In this document: in pieces, positions 34,596 through 44,829 of the stretch | How positions within the stretch are numbered: the stretch's first letter is position 1 | Layout: each line of letters starts with the position of its first letter | Assembly (NCBI GenBank): GCA_028751875.1 | Contig: CM054159.1 | Span: 14,728,960-14,792,959 of the forward strand | Direction of reading: 5' to 3' | Origin: Rapana venosa | Taxonomy: Eukaryota > Mollusca > Gastropoda > Neogastropoda > Muricidae | DNA length: 64,000 nucleotides | Made by a program: the position numbers and the translations under genes | Notes under the pieces: model-generated | Databases searched by the model: none | Told to the model about the DNA's origin: nothing | What the model saw: only the letters and a program-made list of their open reading frames with translations

Positions 34596-35035
34596 ATGAG
34601 TAGTGGGGCCTTCTCGTTTAAATAGCATTCCCATTCTGGAAATTTTTGGGCTGGGAAATTTCCCCTCTTTTCTTACCTCTCTTTGTTTTTGACTTTTTCC
34701 TTTTCTTTTGTCCCCCTTTTTTCTTCTTTTGCTATTTGGGTGTATAGCCCTCCCTTATTTCCAGAAAGATTTTTTAAAATGATTTCTTTCCACCCCGAGG
34801 TCGGATGGCTGGGTCTATTTGTCAGGCGTTAACAGCAGCGAAAAGTATTTTTTGCTCATGTGACGACAACAGTAGTTACTGTCTGGCTTTTTGACAAAGA
34901 AGAAAAAGAATAAAAACAAGAACAAGAACAAGGAAAAGGATACAAAATTGTCCCCCTAAAATTAAAAAAAAAACCGAAAAACCCATCCCCCCCCACGACG
35001 TCCCGCCTTCGCAACAAACAACAACAGATCGACAC
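34596..35035. other. Spacer, no gene seen
   Basis: T-rich then A-rich sequence with homopolymers. No motif recognised. Confidence 0.4.
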
Positions 35036-35039
35036 AAAA

Positions 35040-35330
35040 AAAACAACAATAAAATCATCATCATCATCATCATATATCATCATCTTTATCAAAAAACATC
35101 TCAATTTAAAAAAAACCAACAACAACAACCACAAAATCATGATATCATCTTATCATCATCTCATTTGTGTATCATCATCATCAACAGCGCATCAACTTAT
35201 CATCACATCATATCATCATCACCCCAGCATCTCATCATCTCATATCAGTGACAAAAATCTCACCTCACCACCACACCCCACCTCATATCATCATCATTCA
35301 TCACATAAAAAACAAAAAACACATCATACT
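35040..35330. repeat. CAT trinucleotide array (degenerate)
   Basis: ATCATCATC runs with CACC interruptions. An opposite-sense GAT array lies at 36690-37135. Confidence 0.9.
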
Positions 35331-35555
35331 ACACCCCCCCATAACCAACAACAAAAACGACAACAATAACATCATCATCATTTCCCCCTCCACCATCACC
35401 CCCCACCCCTCCCCCACCCCCATCCCCCCCCACCACACCCCCCCCACCACCTCCATCCCCCCACCCACAACCACCCCAACCACCACCCCCCCCACCACCC
35501 CACCCACCCCCACCCCCCCAAACCCACCAACCCAAAACCAACCCCCTACCGTAAA
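35331..35555. repeat. C/A-rich tract
   Basis: CCACC and CCCCAC sequence, almost without G or T. Confidence 0.85.
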
Positions 35556-35735
35556 GTCCGGCTCTGAGCCGAAGTAAAAGAAGAATGAAAAGCGGAACCC
35601 TGGCGGGCCACAGGAAAACCCAGGTGCGGCCGGGTTCACGTGGGCCCGGAAACCCGTGGTCAGGGGGTCAGTAGGCGGGATGAAGAAGCCGGCCGCTAGG
35701 GTCACCTCCAGCCCCGGGGGGGTGTTCTGTGGCGG
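35556..35735. other. GC-rich non-repetitive island
   Basis: About 180 bp of balanced high-GC sequence (CACGTG at 35638) between low-complexity blocks. The minus frame across it begins MTLAAGFFIPPTDPL but I do not recognise it. It may be a remnant of a gene or of another repeat. Confidence 0.35.
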
Positions 35736-35740
35736 GGTTT

Positions 35741-36590
35741 GAGGAAGTTCGGTTGGGGGTTTTTGTTTTTCGTTGTAAATTGGTGGGGGATTTTTTTAAA
35801 AATGTTGGTGTTAGAAGTGGTGTGAGGTTCGGTTGTTGTTTTTTTTTTGTTTTGTTTTGTTTTTTGTAAATTGGTGGTGATTTTTTGTGAGTTTGGGGTT
35901 TGAAAGTGTTGAGAGGTTTTGGGTTTTTGTTTTTTTGTTTTTTTTTGTAAATTGTGTTTTAAAAAAAAAATTTTTGGGTTAGAATGATGGTGAAAGGGGG
36001 TTCGGTGTTGGTTTGTTGTTTTTTTGTTGTTGTTGTTTTGGTGTTTTTTGTGAAAAAGTTGGTTTTAGAAAGATGGGGAGGAGGTTTGGGTTTTTGTTTT
36101 TTGTTGTTTTGTAAGTTTGGTGATGATTTTTTAAAAAAAATTTTTTTTTGAATGATGGTGAGGAGGTTCGGTTGTTGTTGTATTTTTGTTTGTTGTTTTT
36201 GTTGAAAATTGGTGGTGTTTTTTTAAAGTTGGGTTAGAAGTGGGAAGGAGGTTTTGGTTGTTGTTTTTTTTTTTTTGGTTTTTGTTGTAAAATTGGGGGT
36301 GAGTTGTTTTTTTTTAAGTTGGTGTTTTTAAAGATGGTGGGAGGTGGTTTTTTGTTTTTTGGGGTTTTTTTTTTTTAAATGTTGGTGTTTTTTTTTGGGA
36401 AAGTTGGTGTTAGAAAGATGGTGGGAGGTTTGGTTTTGTTTTTTTGTTTTTTGTTGTGAGTTGTTGGGGATTTTTTTTTTAAAGTGGTGTTGAATGATGG
36501 TGAGGAAATTTGGGTTGGTTTTTTTTTTTGTTTGTTTTAAGTTTGGGGGTTTTTTATTTGGTGTTAGAATGATGGTGAGGGGATAAAAGA
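35741..36590 (+). repeat. ~84-bp T/G-rich minisatellite, about 10 units
   Basis: The word GAGGTTCGGTTGTTG or a close variant recurs at 35741, 35824, 35913, 35992, 36081, 36163, 36248, 36341, 36425, 36502 and 36577. The mean spacing is about 84 bp. Each unit also has TGTAAATTGGTGGTGATTTT and GTTAGAATGATGGTGAG. Confidence 0.88.
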
Positions 36591-36689
36591 GGGAAGGGGG
36601 GGGGGGGGGGCAAGGATGTGTTTTGAAGGTTTATGGTTGTGTTTTTATTATGTATTTTCTTTTTCAACCCCAAACGCTATGACGATGAA

Positions 36690-37135
36690 AGAGAGGAAAT
36701 ACGAGATGAGATGATGTGAGATGATGATGATGGGTTGTGATGATTGTGAGATTGTGATGATGTTATGTTTTTATGAGATGGTGGTGATGATGATGATGAT
36801 GGTGATAAAGTGGCGATGATGATGTGAGGAGGAGGAGGAGGAGTTGTTGGTAGATGTAATGATGATGATGGGATGATGTGGTTTTATGCGCGACGACAAT
36901 GATGAGCGATGAGGGGGAGGAGGAGGAGGGGTATTTTTGTGTTGTGATAATGATGATGACTGGTGATGTGGTGGTGATGACGACGACGACGACAATGTGA
37001 ATGATGATGAGATGATGATGTGATGATGATGAGATTTTTGATGTGATGTATGATGGTGACAAAAAAATTGACGAAGAGATGAGGAAAATCACGATGATGA
37101 TAAAGATGATGATTATGATGTGATGAGATGGTGCG
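36690..37135. repeat. GAT/ATG trinucleotide array (degenerate)
   Basis: GATGATGATG with GTGAG interruptions. Confidence 0.92.
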
Positions 37136-37239
37136 CGACAAAACAAAACAAATTTCATCTTCATAGAAAAAAAGGTATTTGGGGGAAAAAATAGTCTGTT
37201 GTATTTTAAATTTTGGGTTTTATCGTGTTTGGGCATTTA

Positions 37240-37585
37240 TTCCGGCTATTTCTCTGCAGAAAAATTTGGATGTCCCTCCGGGGAGAGTGCGTCGCACAAG
37301 AGCAGCGCCCCAAACCTTTTAGGTTTTCCTTATCTTTTTTTTCTGAGTGTCATCGATTCCCCTCAGTCACTTTTTTCCCTACGAATTTTTTCTAGAGACA
37401 ACCTTTCTGTTTTGGGGGTTTTGTTCGTTATGGATGCTAAATTTTTTACACTTGGGGCTTTGCTTATCGTCTCGCCATAAGAAAAAACACCCAGACGACT
37501 ACTTTAAAGTTGGGAAGGGGCAGGGGGTGGGGCAGCGGTGGTGGTGGGGGGTGTACAAGCGGGGATCAAACCCATACTTTCTTTT
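37240..37585 (-). mobile_element. SINE C copy
   Basis: On minus it carries a GGTTTGATCCCCGC B-box-like head near 37575, GGCGAGACGATAAGCAAAGC, and the 3' end GGGCGCTGCTCTTGTGCGAC...CTCTCCCCGG...TTTCTGCAGAGAAAT. It is noisy but colinear with the plus copies. Confidence 0.75.
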
Positions 37586-37589
37586 TAGG

Positions 37590-37887
37590 GAGGGGGAGGG
37601 AGCTCAGTGGTCATAGCAATGCTTTCCCCAAGCTAAAGGGTTTAAACAGAAGGGGTTACATTGGTGGGTGAACCCTTTGCGCACCTTGGTTTAGTACAGT
37701 TTTCCCGTTTCACCAGCTTAAAAGGGTACCCCGCCTTTTGGGTCAGGGAAGGAAAAGCGCGAGGGAGAGGAGTTTGGGGGCCAACCCTTTCAATTGCTGG
37801 CCCCTAAAGAAACTGAGGTCTCTGAAACCTCGCTCTCGATGACAGCATAGGTTATGGGCCCCCTTTTCCTTTCTGTGACTTCTAGAC
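37590..37887 (+). mobile_element. 5S/tRNA composite SINE (family A), noisy copy
   Basis: Contains GGAGCTCAGTGGTCATAGCA (A-box region), TTGGTGGGTGAACCCTTTGC in place of the 5S box-C segment, GGTACCC, GGTCAGGGAAGG and TAGGTTATGGG. Mutations are mostly homopolymer changes. Confidence 0.85.
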
Positions 37888-37959
37888 CCCTGATCACCCA
37901 AAGTCTACAAGGGTGACCCGGAGGGCTTAAGCCAAATAATTATTTGGTTATTTTCTATT

Positions 37960-38175
37960 TTTCTATTCTTTTATTTCGGGAAAAGGGAAAAAGCCCTCGG
38001 TGCTTTTTTCATCCAGTCCCGAGTGTTGCAGTTTTTAACCTTTTTTTATCCCCTCCCCCGGATGCAATGGCTACTTTACAAAAGCAGAAAGATTTTTGAT
38101 TGCTTAAAATGCTCTGCAGCGTTTGCAACAGGGGGCCCCGGTTTTAAGTTCACCCCAAAGGGTTTTTTGGGAAAA
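37960..38175 (-). mobile_element. SINE B 3' half, noisy copy
   Basis: Contains AGTCCCGAGTGTTGCAGTTT, GGATGCAATGGCTAC, and CTCTGCAGCGTTTGCAACAG, then a GGGCCCCGGTTTTAAG segment, colinear with other SINE B copies. Confidence 0.8.
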
Positions 38176-38274
38176 GTAGGTCTGCATGATGTTAACTCCT
38201 AAACTTCTGTACCTGATCAGCAAAGTCCCCCACAGGGGTGAGAACCAGGGGAGTTAGTCCCAATAATGTCCTTG

Positions 38275-38700
38275 ACAATACCAAAATAAGGTCGGTGGTC
38301 TGAGGTAACGGCCCCCGTTAGAAAGCGAAAAGTCCGGGTCGGAGTGTGCGGTGGTTTGATCCCCTTTAGACCTGAAACGTTTTTTCCCCATCCATTTGTT
38401 GAGTGGGTGGTCTGGGGGCTAGTCTTTCGGATGAGACGATAAACCCCGGGGCTCCCGTGTGTTTCACATAATATTTAGCGCACGTAAAAAAACCCCGGCA
38501 ACAAGAAGTTGTCCCCGGCAAAATAATTATGTAGAAAAAAACCCCCTTGATAGGGAAACAAAAAACGTTTCAGAAGGTCAAAAAAAAAGAAAAAAAAAAG
38601 GGGGGGCGTGTCTTTGTGGCAAACGTGGTGCTTCCCCGCGCGGGGGGGAGGAGAGAGCAGCCCGAATTTCACGCAGAGAAATCTGCCGTGATTAAAGTGT
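38275..38700 (+). mobile_element. SINE C, near complete with tRNA-like head
   Basis: The head at 38290-38365 has GGTCTGAGGTAACGGCCCCC (A-box region) and GGTTTGATCCCC (B-box). The body runs through CTAGTCTTTCGGATGAGACG, TAAACCCCGGGG, TTTAGCGCACGTAAAAAAAC, GGCAACAAGAAGTTGTCCC and GGCGTGTCTTTGTGGCAAAC, and ends GAGAGAGCAGCCCGAATTTC. The SINE should be transcribed by Pol III from internal boxes and depend on a LINE for insertion. Start and end are not marked by a clear target-site duplication. Confidence 0.85.
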
Positions 38701-38714
38701 ATGAATAAATAAAA

Positions 38715-39020
38715 AAATAAGGGGTAAAGGGTAAAGGGTCCAAAAATATAAGGTCGTAGGGGAGCGAGGCGTCGAACCTCATTCTCTAGGGGCCAGCATA
38801 AAATTGAGGGGGGTGGCGCCCCTCTCCCCTCCCCCGCTGCTTTCCTTCCCTGACCCTAAAGAGGGGGGTACCCAAATTTTTCAGCTGGGGAGCTGGGGGA
38901 ACTGTACTGAAGCCAAAGGGGCGGCGCAAAAGGTCACCACCAAAAATGGTAACCCACGCTCGGGGCGCTGCTTAATTGGTTGTGAGGGGAAAGCGAGTGC
39001 TCACCACTGAGCATCCGTCC
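38715..39020 (-). mobile_element. 5S/tRNA composite SINE (family A)
   Basis: Reverse-complement copy. The head at 39020 reads GGACGGATGCTCAGTGGTGA on minus, the 5S-like region is near 38955, and the tail is a repeated TTTACCC at 38715-38735. Confidence 0.88.
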
Positions 39021-39290
39021 TTAAAAAAAATAAATAAAAAAAATAAAATAAAAAAAAAATAAAACAGATAAACAAAAAAATAAAATAAAAGGTGACCAAT
39101 TAGCCCCGGGACCCACCCCTAAGTAGCGAGGAAAAGCAGCGATGACTGCCCGCACGGCTTTCCCCAGGGCCCCGCTTTCAGGTCCTCCCGCTCCATGTCC
39201 AGAAGCCCCTGCACCTGCCCCCGCCCCGCTCTGCCCCTCTGCGGGGGCCCAAACCTGGGGTTCCTTCCCGAATGACGAGACTGGTACGTT
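39021..39290. other. A/T spacer then GC-rich segment
   Basis: 39025-39095 is AAATAAAA-type sequence. 39100-39290 is GC-rich with CCCCTGCACCTGCC and no recognised function. Confidence 0.4.
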
Positions 39291-39427
39291 GGAGAGAGAA
39301 AGGGAGGGATGGGGGGGTGGTGAGGGGGGGGGGAGGGGAAGGGTGGGGGGGGGGTGTTGTTGTTATATGATAATAAAAATAATAATATATGGAATTTATT
39401 TAAACGTGAATTTGTAAAGCAACAAAA

Positions 39428-39602
39428 ACAAAAACGCTCGATGCCTTTTTTCCAGTCCCGTGTGTTGCGGTTTTGTCAATTTTTCTCGTTTCCCCCCGGC
39501 CCCCGAGGCCCATCTTTCGAAAAAACGGAACAGGTTTAACGTGTGGCAAAATGTTTTGCATGCGTTGCACACGGGGCCTGGGTTTTGTCTCATCCGAAGG
39601 AT
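39428..39602 (-). mobile_element. SINE B 3' half, noisy copy
   Basis: Contains CAGTCCCGTGTGTTGCGGTT, GGAACAGGTTTAACGTGTGG and CACACGGGGCCTGGG then TCTCATCCGAAGGA. It abuts a GA array where the head would be. Confidence 0.85.
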
Positions 39603-39603
39603 T

Positions 39604-39765
39604 GTTGGGGAGAGGGAGGAGAGAGGAGGAAGAGAGGAGAGAGAGAGAGGACGAGAGAGGAGGAGAGAGAGAGAGAGAGAGGGAAGAGGGAGAGAGAGAG
39701 GGGAGAGGGATAGAGGAGAGAGAAGGGGGAGAGAGGGGGAGAGGAGAGAGAGAGAGAGAGAGGAA
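39604..39765. repeat. GA/GGA array
   Basis: GAGAGA with GGA interruptions. Confidence 0.95.
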
Positions 39766-39785
39766 GAAATGACAAATTTTTTTTT

Positions 39786-39836
39786 CGAGGTAATGAATAA
39801 GCCCCATGTGTTTTTTAATCAGTCCGCCCGTTAGGG
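39786..39836 (-). mobile_element. SINE B 3'-terminal scrap
   Basis: CGAGGTAATGAATAAGCCCC then ATGTGTTTTTTAATCAGTCC. About 50 bp remain. Confidence 0.6.
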
Positions 39837-39864
39837 ATACATCTTAAAAATAATAAAAACCCAA

Positions 39865-40030
39865 AACAGGAGAGAGAGAGGAGGAGAGGAAGAGAGAGGG
39901 AGAGTGGGGAGAGAGAGGGAGAGAGTAAGAGGAGAGAGAGAGAGAGGAAGGAAAAGAGAGAGGAAAGATAGGAGAGAGAGGAGAAGAAGGAGAGAGGAAG
40001 AGAGAGAGGGGAGGAGAGAGAAGGAAAACA
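39865..40030. repeat. GA/GGA array
   Basis: Second GA array, separated from the first by the SINE B scrap. The scrap-plus-array arrangement is reminiscent of SINE B tails adjoining microsatellites elsewhere. Confidence 0.95.
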
Positions 40031-40555
40031 AGCAGCAGGGCGGGAAATCTTTGTTTAGAGTCGGAGGTTTTTTTTGTTTTTTTGTAGTTTCGGAGTTGTT
40101 GTTTTTTTTTTGGAGGGGGGTCAAAGGGGTTTGTCTGCAAAATAGAAGATTTTGGAATGGAGGGGAAAGTGTTGTTGTTGTTTTTTTTTGGGGGGGGAAT
40201 GTTAATGGTGTTGTCATGGTTTGTTTGTTTTTACATGGGAAAATATGTGTACAGTTTGTCAGGTTTTTTTGTCCCCCCAACTTTATTTCCCCTCGTGCTA
40301 TCCATCCATCCCCGCCGATGTGATTATTTAAATTTTAAACAGAAATGACCCACACTAGGATGGATAAAAGTAAAGGGGGGATTTTAGCACTGGGCCCCGG
40401 GGGCCCCTTGACTGGTTATGCTGGATTTGAACACTGTGTATGGGCCACTCACACCGAACGGATAGATACCCCTAGTGGCGGTAGACGTTCTCGTTAAATC
40501 TTTGGATCTCCCGAAATATGAAATCTCATTCAATTATTGGAACCCCTGTGGGCAC
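40031..40555. other. Homopolymer-rich spacer, no gene seen
   Basis: T and G runs, then a GC-richer stretch 40390-40500. No motif recognised. Confidence 0.4.
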
Positions 40556-40559
40556 TCAC

Positions 40560-40770
40560 AAAAATCCCTTTGGAGGGACTATAAACCGGTCCCCCTGTGC
40601 GAAGCTGCAGAACATCTTGCGCAACGTTAAATCCTGTTCCCTTTTTGAAAAAAGTGGCCCCTGTGTGCCGGTGGGGACAGTGGGCAAAATTTACAAAAAA
40701 GGTAATACAGGGGGGGGGGGTGTAATAAAAAAAAAAGTACATGAGTGGTTTTTTCCATTATCCCCCGATT
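40560..40770 (+). mobile_element. SINE B 3' half, plus orientation
   Basis: Contains ACTATAAACCGG, CTTGCGCAACGTTAAATCCT, TGTGCCGGTGGGGACAGTGG and the 3' end ATGAGTGG...TTCCATTATCCCCCGAT. Confidence 0.85.
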
Positions 40771-41027
40771 AAAAAAAAATTATCTGAGCGCTTTGTTTGT
40801 TTCTTTTCAAGATTCGCGCTTATAAATTCATACATTATTTTATTTTTTAGATTTGATATTATTATTTTATTACACACTGATGAGAGGTTTGAGGTGTGGT
40901 GTTTCCATGTACTCGCTAGACAGTTAGTCCCGCCTGACTTGGGCTGTTTTTTCTTTTTTTTTTTTTCTCCTTTGATGGGAAAAAAAACAAAAAAAAAAGG
41001 TTTTTTATGCAGAAACTTATGTGAGTT

Positions 41028-41060
<33 letters not shown>

Positions 41061-41084
41061 AGGGAATTTTACACCTTTTTTTTT
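40771..41084. other. Spacer with long homopolymers
   Basis: T-rich, with a run of about 28 C at 41031-41058. No gene seen. Confidence 0.5.
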
Positions 41085-41395
41085 TCAAACATTCCATTTA
41101 AAGGTCCACGGTGATTTTTGCGTGCAATTTGGCTGCTTCCTTGGGGGGAGCGCGTCGCACAAGAGCGCGCCACCTTTTTTTTTTAATTTTGTGTGCAAAT
41201 GTTATTTTTTTATTCGAGTGGGTTTTCTACAGACTTTACAGGACAAAATCCTTGTTGCGTGGGTTCTTTTACGCGCGCTAAATTATTTTTTGTGGCACAC
41301 TGAGACTCGGTTTTTCGACTCGTCCGAAAGACTAGCACCCCGACCACCTCTGGTCTAATGGAGGGGGGGGAAATTTTGGGACCAAAACCGGAATC
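41085..41395 (-). mobile_element. SINE C, left arm of an inverted pair
   Basis: On minus it runs from a GGTTTGATTCCGG-like B-box remnant at about 41393, through CTAGTCTTTCGGACGAGTCG, CTCAGTGTGCCACA and TTTAGCGCGCGTAAAAGAAC, to GTGGCGCGCTCTTGTGCGAC and GGAAGCAGCC near 41110. The A-box half is missing. Confidence 0.8.
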
Positions 41396-41396
41396 A

Positions 41397-41775
41397 AATC
41401 GGTGGTCTAGAGGTAACGCGCCCGTCTGAGAGCGAAAAGTCCGGGGCGGGAAATGTGCGGTGGTTCGAATCCCCTTGGGCCCCAAACTTTTCCCCACCCC
41501 TTAGACCTGAGTGGTGGTATGGGCGCTAGTCTTTCGGATAAGCGTAAACCGAGGTTCCGTGTGTTACACAAAATTATTCAGCGACGTAAAAAAAACCCCC
41601 GGCAAAAAGAGACTTGTCCCTGGGAAAAAAAATTCTTAGAAAAAAACCACTCTGATGGGAAACAATACAGTTCAGCGAAAAAAAAAAAAAAAAAAAAGGG
41701 TGGCGCTGCTCTTGTGGCGAGCGCTTCCCGGGGAGAGAGCCCCGAATGTCCGCAGAGAATCTGTGACTTAAAGGG
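41397..41775 (+). mobile_element. SINE C, right arm of an inverted pair (near complete)
   Basis: The head reads GGTGGTCTAGAGGTAACGCG (A-box region) and GGTTCGAATCC, a perfect B-box. The body runs through CTAGTCTTTCGGATAAGCGT, CGACGTAAAAAAAACCCCCG, and GTGGCGCTGCTCTTGTGGCG to GAGAGCCCCGAATGTCCGCA near 41755. The heads of this and the preceding copy meet at 41395/41397. Confidence 0.85.
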
Positions 41776-42110
41776 TTTAAAATAAAACTTTTAAAAAATT
41801 AAACCCCGACCTTGTGAAAAGGTCTTTTCGCTTTTAGGCGGCGGTTTTGTACCCATTGATCATCTGTTTTCGGCATTTTCCCCACAATCCCAAGCTGACA
41901 AGCTTTTGACTGGTGGTGATGTTGAATTCTGCGCATGCAGAAAAAAAAATGAACGATTCATATCGGTACCTTTTTTTTAAGATATTGGTAACGTTGCGTA
42001 CCTAAAAAAGTAAAAGCATTTTATTACGATTGTCTAAAACTTTCTCTTGTATTAAAAATTTGAAACGTCGTGTGTATTCATAAAAAAATGATTAAGACGT
42101 TGCAATAAGA
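41776..42110. other. AT-rich spacer, no gene seen
   Basis: No recognised motif. It ends in three GGTAC-type repeats (42111-42128). Confidence 0.5.
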
Positions 42111-42121
42111 TACGGTACGGT

Positions 42122-42386
42122 ACGGTAGATGTGGTTATTTTCACTATAAAGTCGATGTTGCTATTTTCACCATAAAGTAGACGTTATTTTCACCATAAAG
42201 TACACGTTTTTTTCACCCTAAAGTCGACGGGTTATTTTACCCTAAAATCGGGTGGTTATTTTACCCTAAAGTAGATGTGGTTTTTTTCACATAAATAGTG
42301 TGGTTATTTTCACCCCTTTGTCGACGTGGTTATTTTCACCATAAGTAGTGTTATTTCACCTAAGTAGATGTGGTTATTTTCAAGCT
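42122..42386 (+). repeat. ~24-bp minisatellite, 11 units
   Basis: Units of GTAGATGTGGTTATTTTCAC + CATAAA, 19-27 bp long, with GTCGACG and CCCTAAA variants. The array ends at an A24 run. Confidence 0.92.
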
Positions 42387-43011
42387 TCAAAAAAAAAAAA
42401 AAAAAAAAAAATTTTCCCCCCAAAAACAGTAACATTTTACCCCGCATTTTAAGCCTTGTTTAGAAAAATTTAATCAATTTTATCATTTTTAAAAAAAAAC
42501 AGTTTAGTTAGTCTTCTTCTAAATGTTTTTGGGTTTTATGCGTCTTTATCCAAAAGTGTACTGTTTCCTCTTTTATATGTATTCTGTCCACCTATTTTTT
42601 TATTAATTTTCCCATTCCCTTTTTTGACAGTGTCAATAATTTTTTTGAATTTTTCCCAAGGGGGGTTTTTTATTCTCCCAATGTTTTTTTTTTAAAAATT
42701 TTTTCCCAAAAATATTTCTGTTAACTTGTTTCAAAATCCCCCCCCTTTGGTTAAATTGAGATTGTTGTTAATTGTTTCCCCAGGTTTGTCTTTAGATTGT
42801 TCCCAAATGGATGTTTTTAATTGTTGCCAAATTTAAAAAAGATTGTTAAAATTTTTTCAAAACGGATTTTTATAAAAATTGTTTCCAGTGTATTGCCTAA
42901 CTTGTTTGAAAAGGATTTTTTTGTTTTAATTTGGTTTAGGGGAAGGGGGGCGTTTTCTTTTTTTTTTTATAGTTTATGCACTTCTAAAAAAATTTGTTGC
43001 CCTTTAAATTT
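42387..43011. other. AT-rich region with loose internal repetition
   Basis: T-rich. Between 42720 and 42920 the word ATTGTT(T/C)CC recurs five or six times, suggesting a decayed minisatellite. No gene seen. Confidence 0.5.
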
Positions 43012-43845
43012 TCCCCCGCCTTGCCCTGCCTTGCCTTACCCGCCCCCGCTCGCCTGCCCCGCCCCGCTCTGCCTTGCCCCCCGCCTTGCCTTCCCCCCCC
43101 TACCCCGCCTTTCTTTGCCTTACCTGCCTTTCCTTACCTTGTCTTGCCCTTTCCCGCCTACACTACCTTGCCTGCTTGCCCTTTCTTCCTGCCTTTCCTT
43201 ACCTTCTTGTCTGCCTTGCCCGCCCTGCCCGCCCCGCCTTTTTCCTTGCCTTTGCCCCGCCCCCGCCTTGCCTTTCCCTTTCCCCCCCTGCCTGCCCTGC
43301 CCTGCCCCGCCTCCTGCCCTGCCCGCCTTTCCTTGCCCTTTCCCCCCCTGCCTTGCCTTACCTTGCCCGCCCTGTCTCCTACCCTGATTGCTTTGCCTTA
43401 CCTGCCTTTCCTTTCCCCGCCCCCCTGCCCTGCCCCCACTCGCCCTTTTCTCCTTGCCCCGCCCTTTCCTGCCCTACTCTGCCCTCCCTGCTTGCCTTGC
43501 CTTTCCTGCCCTGCCCCGCTTACCTGCCCTTTCCCTTTCCTTGCACTGTCTTACCTTGCCGCCCCCGCCTTACTTTCCTTTCCCGCCTGCCCCCCTTTCT
43601 TTTCCCTTCTGCCCTTTCCTTGCCCTTTCCCCGCCCTGCCCCGCTCTCCCTTTCCCTTTCTTACCTTGCACTGTTTATTGCCTCCCGCCTTTCCTTGCCT
43701 TTCCTTGCCCCGCCCGCCTTGCTTTTCCCTTTCCCCCCTTGCCTTGCCTTTCCCTGTCCCGCCCTTTTACCTACCTTGCCTTGCTTGCCATGCCTTGCCC
43801 CGCCCTTTCCTTGCCTTACCCTTGCCTTCCTTTCCTTTCCCGGTA
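43012..43845. repeat. CCTTG/CCCTG pentanucleotide array
   Basis: 830 bp made almost wholly of CCTTG, CCCTG, CCCCG and CCTTA pentamers with frequent phase slips. The three-frame Pro/Leu/Cys/Phe open frames here are spurious. Confidence 0.95.
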
Positions 43846-44342
43846 AGTCCCCGAGACTTTGTGCCAGGAGATGAAATAGCGTGAAAAAAAAGCGGGAATC
43901 ACGTGAGTAGAAAATAGAGGATGAAAAAATTGTGGTAGGGCTGTTTTTTAAATCCCAGCCTAAAGATAGGCAGCCACACTCCCCATTCAGGGATTTTTTA
44001 AAAAACTTCTTTTTTAAAAGGGGAGTGCAGGTTTTTATGTGTGTATGTATGTTTCGATTTTATGTCTTTTACTAAAAATGTTTTGGTGTTTTGTCAAGGT
44101 TGTCATGGTGAAAGGGAGTCACAGCACAGCATTTTCAAACGAAACAACATTTTTGTGCTGGCCTTGGAATTTGTGAATCCATCCTGGCCCGCCAGTGGAG
44201 ACATTGAGATGCTTGCCTTTTTTTCCCTTTTTTGTTCGTCCTTCAAACCAAATTTTTTTGAAATGAAGAAAAATTTAGATAGGGACTCTGACCCCCAGAC
44301 ACACCCTGCATTATCCTGACTTTTTTATTGGAGGTTTTAAAA
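43846..44342. other. Spacer, no gene seen
   Basis: Mixed sequence. The 92-codon plus frame (44041-44319) has no recognised motif. Confidence 0.5.
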
Positions 44343-44370
44343 TAGTGAGTGAGTGAGTGAGTGAGTGAGT

Positions 44371-44410
<40 letters not shown>

Positions 44411-44492
44411 AGAGTGAGTGAGGGTGAGTGAGTGGTTTGTGTGTGTATGTGTAAGTGTTTGGTGTGTTGAGTGGTGTGTGTGTGTTGGTGTG

Positions 44493-44523
<31 letters not shown>

Positions 44524-44825
44524 TGTGGGTGGGTGGGGGGGTGGGTGTGTGTGTAGTGAGTGAGTCGGTATGTGTGTAGGTAGCTAGTTTTTCGTTTAAG
44601 TTCTTCCACCGAAAAATGATATGGACGGGTGTGGGGGTGGGCATCCGGGCTTTTTTGTGTGTGTGTTGTGTGTGTGTATGTGTGTTTGGGGGTGTGTGTG
44701 TGTGTTGTGTGTGTGTGTGGTGTGTGTGGTGTGTGTTTGTGTGTGTGTGTGTTTGTGGTGTGTGTTTGGTGTGTGTGTTTTGTTGTGTGGGGTGGGTGTG
44801 TGGTGTGTGTGTGTGTGTGAAATAA
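44343..44825. repeat. GAGT and TG microsatellites
   Basis: GAGT tetranucleotides at 44344-44369, TG runs to 44560, a 60-bp unique spacer (44580-44650), then TG to 44820. Confidence 0.95.
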
Positions 44826-44829
44826 GTTA

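Noticed and set aside
35301..35705. 134-codon minus frame across the GC-rich island
   Set aside because: Its 3' half is C/A low-complexity sequence. The first 55 residues are unrecognised.
41397..41475. tRNA gene with perfect B-box
   Set aside because: It is the head of SINE C. No closed acceptor stem, and the same body follows in several copies.
42821..43884. Pro/Leu/Cys-rich frames up to 296 codons
   Set aside because: All three frames are open because the DNA is a CCTTG pentamer array.
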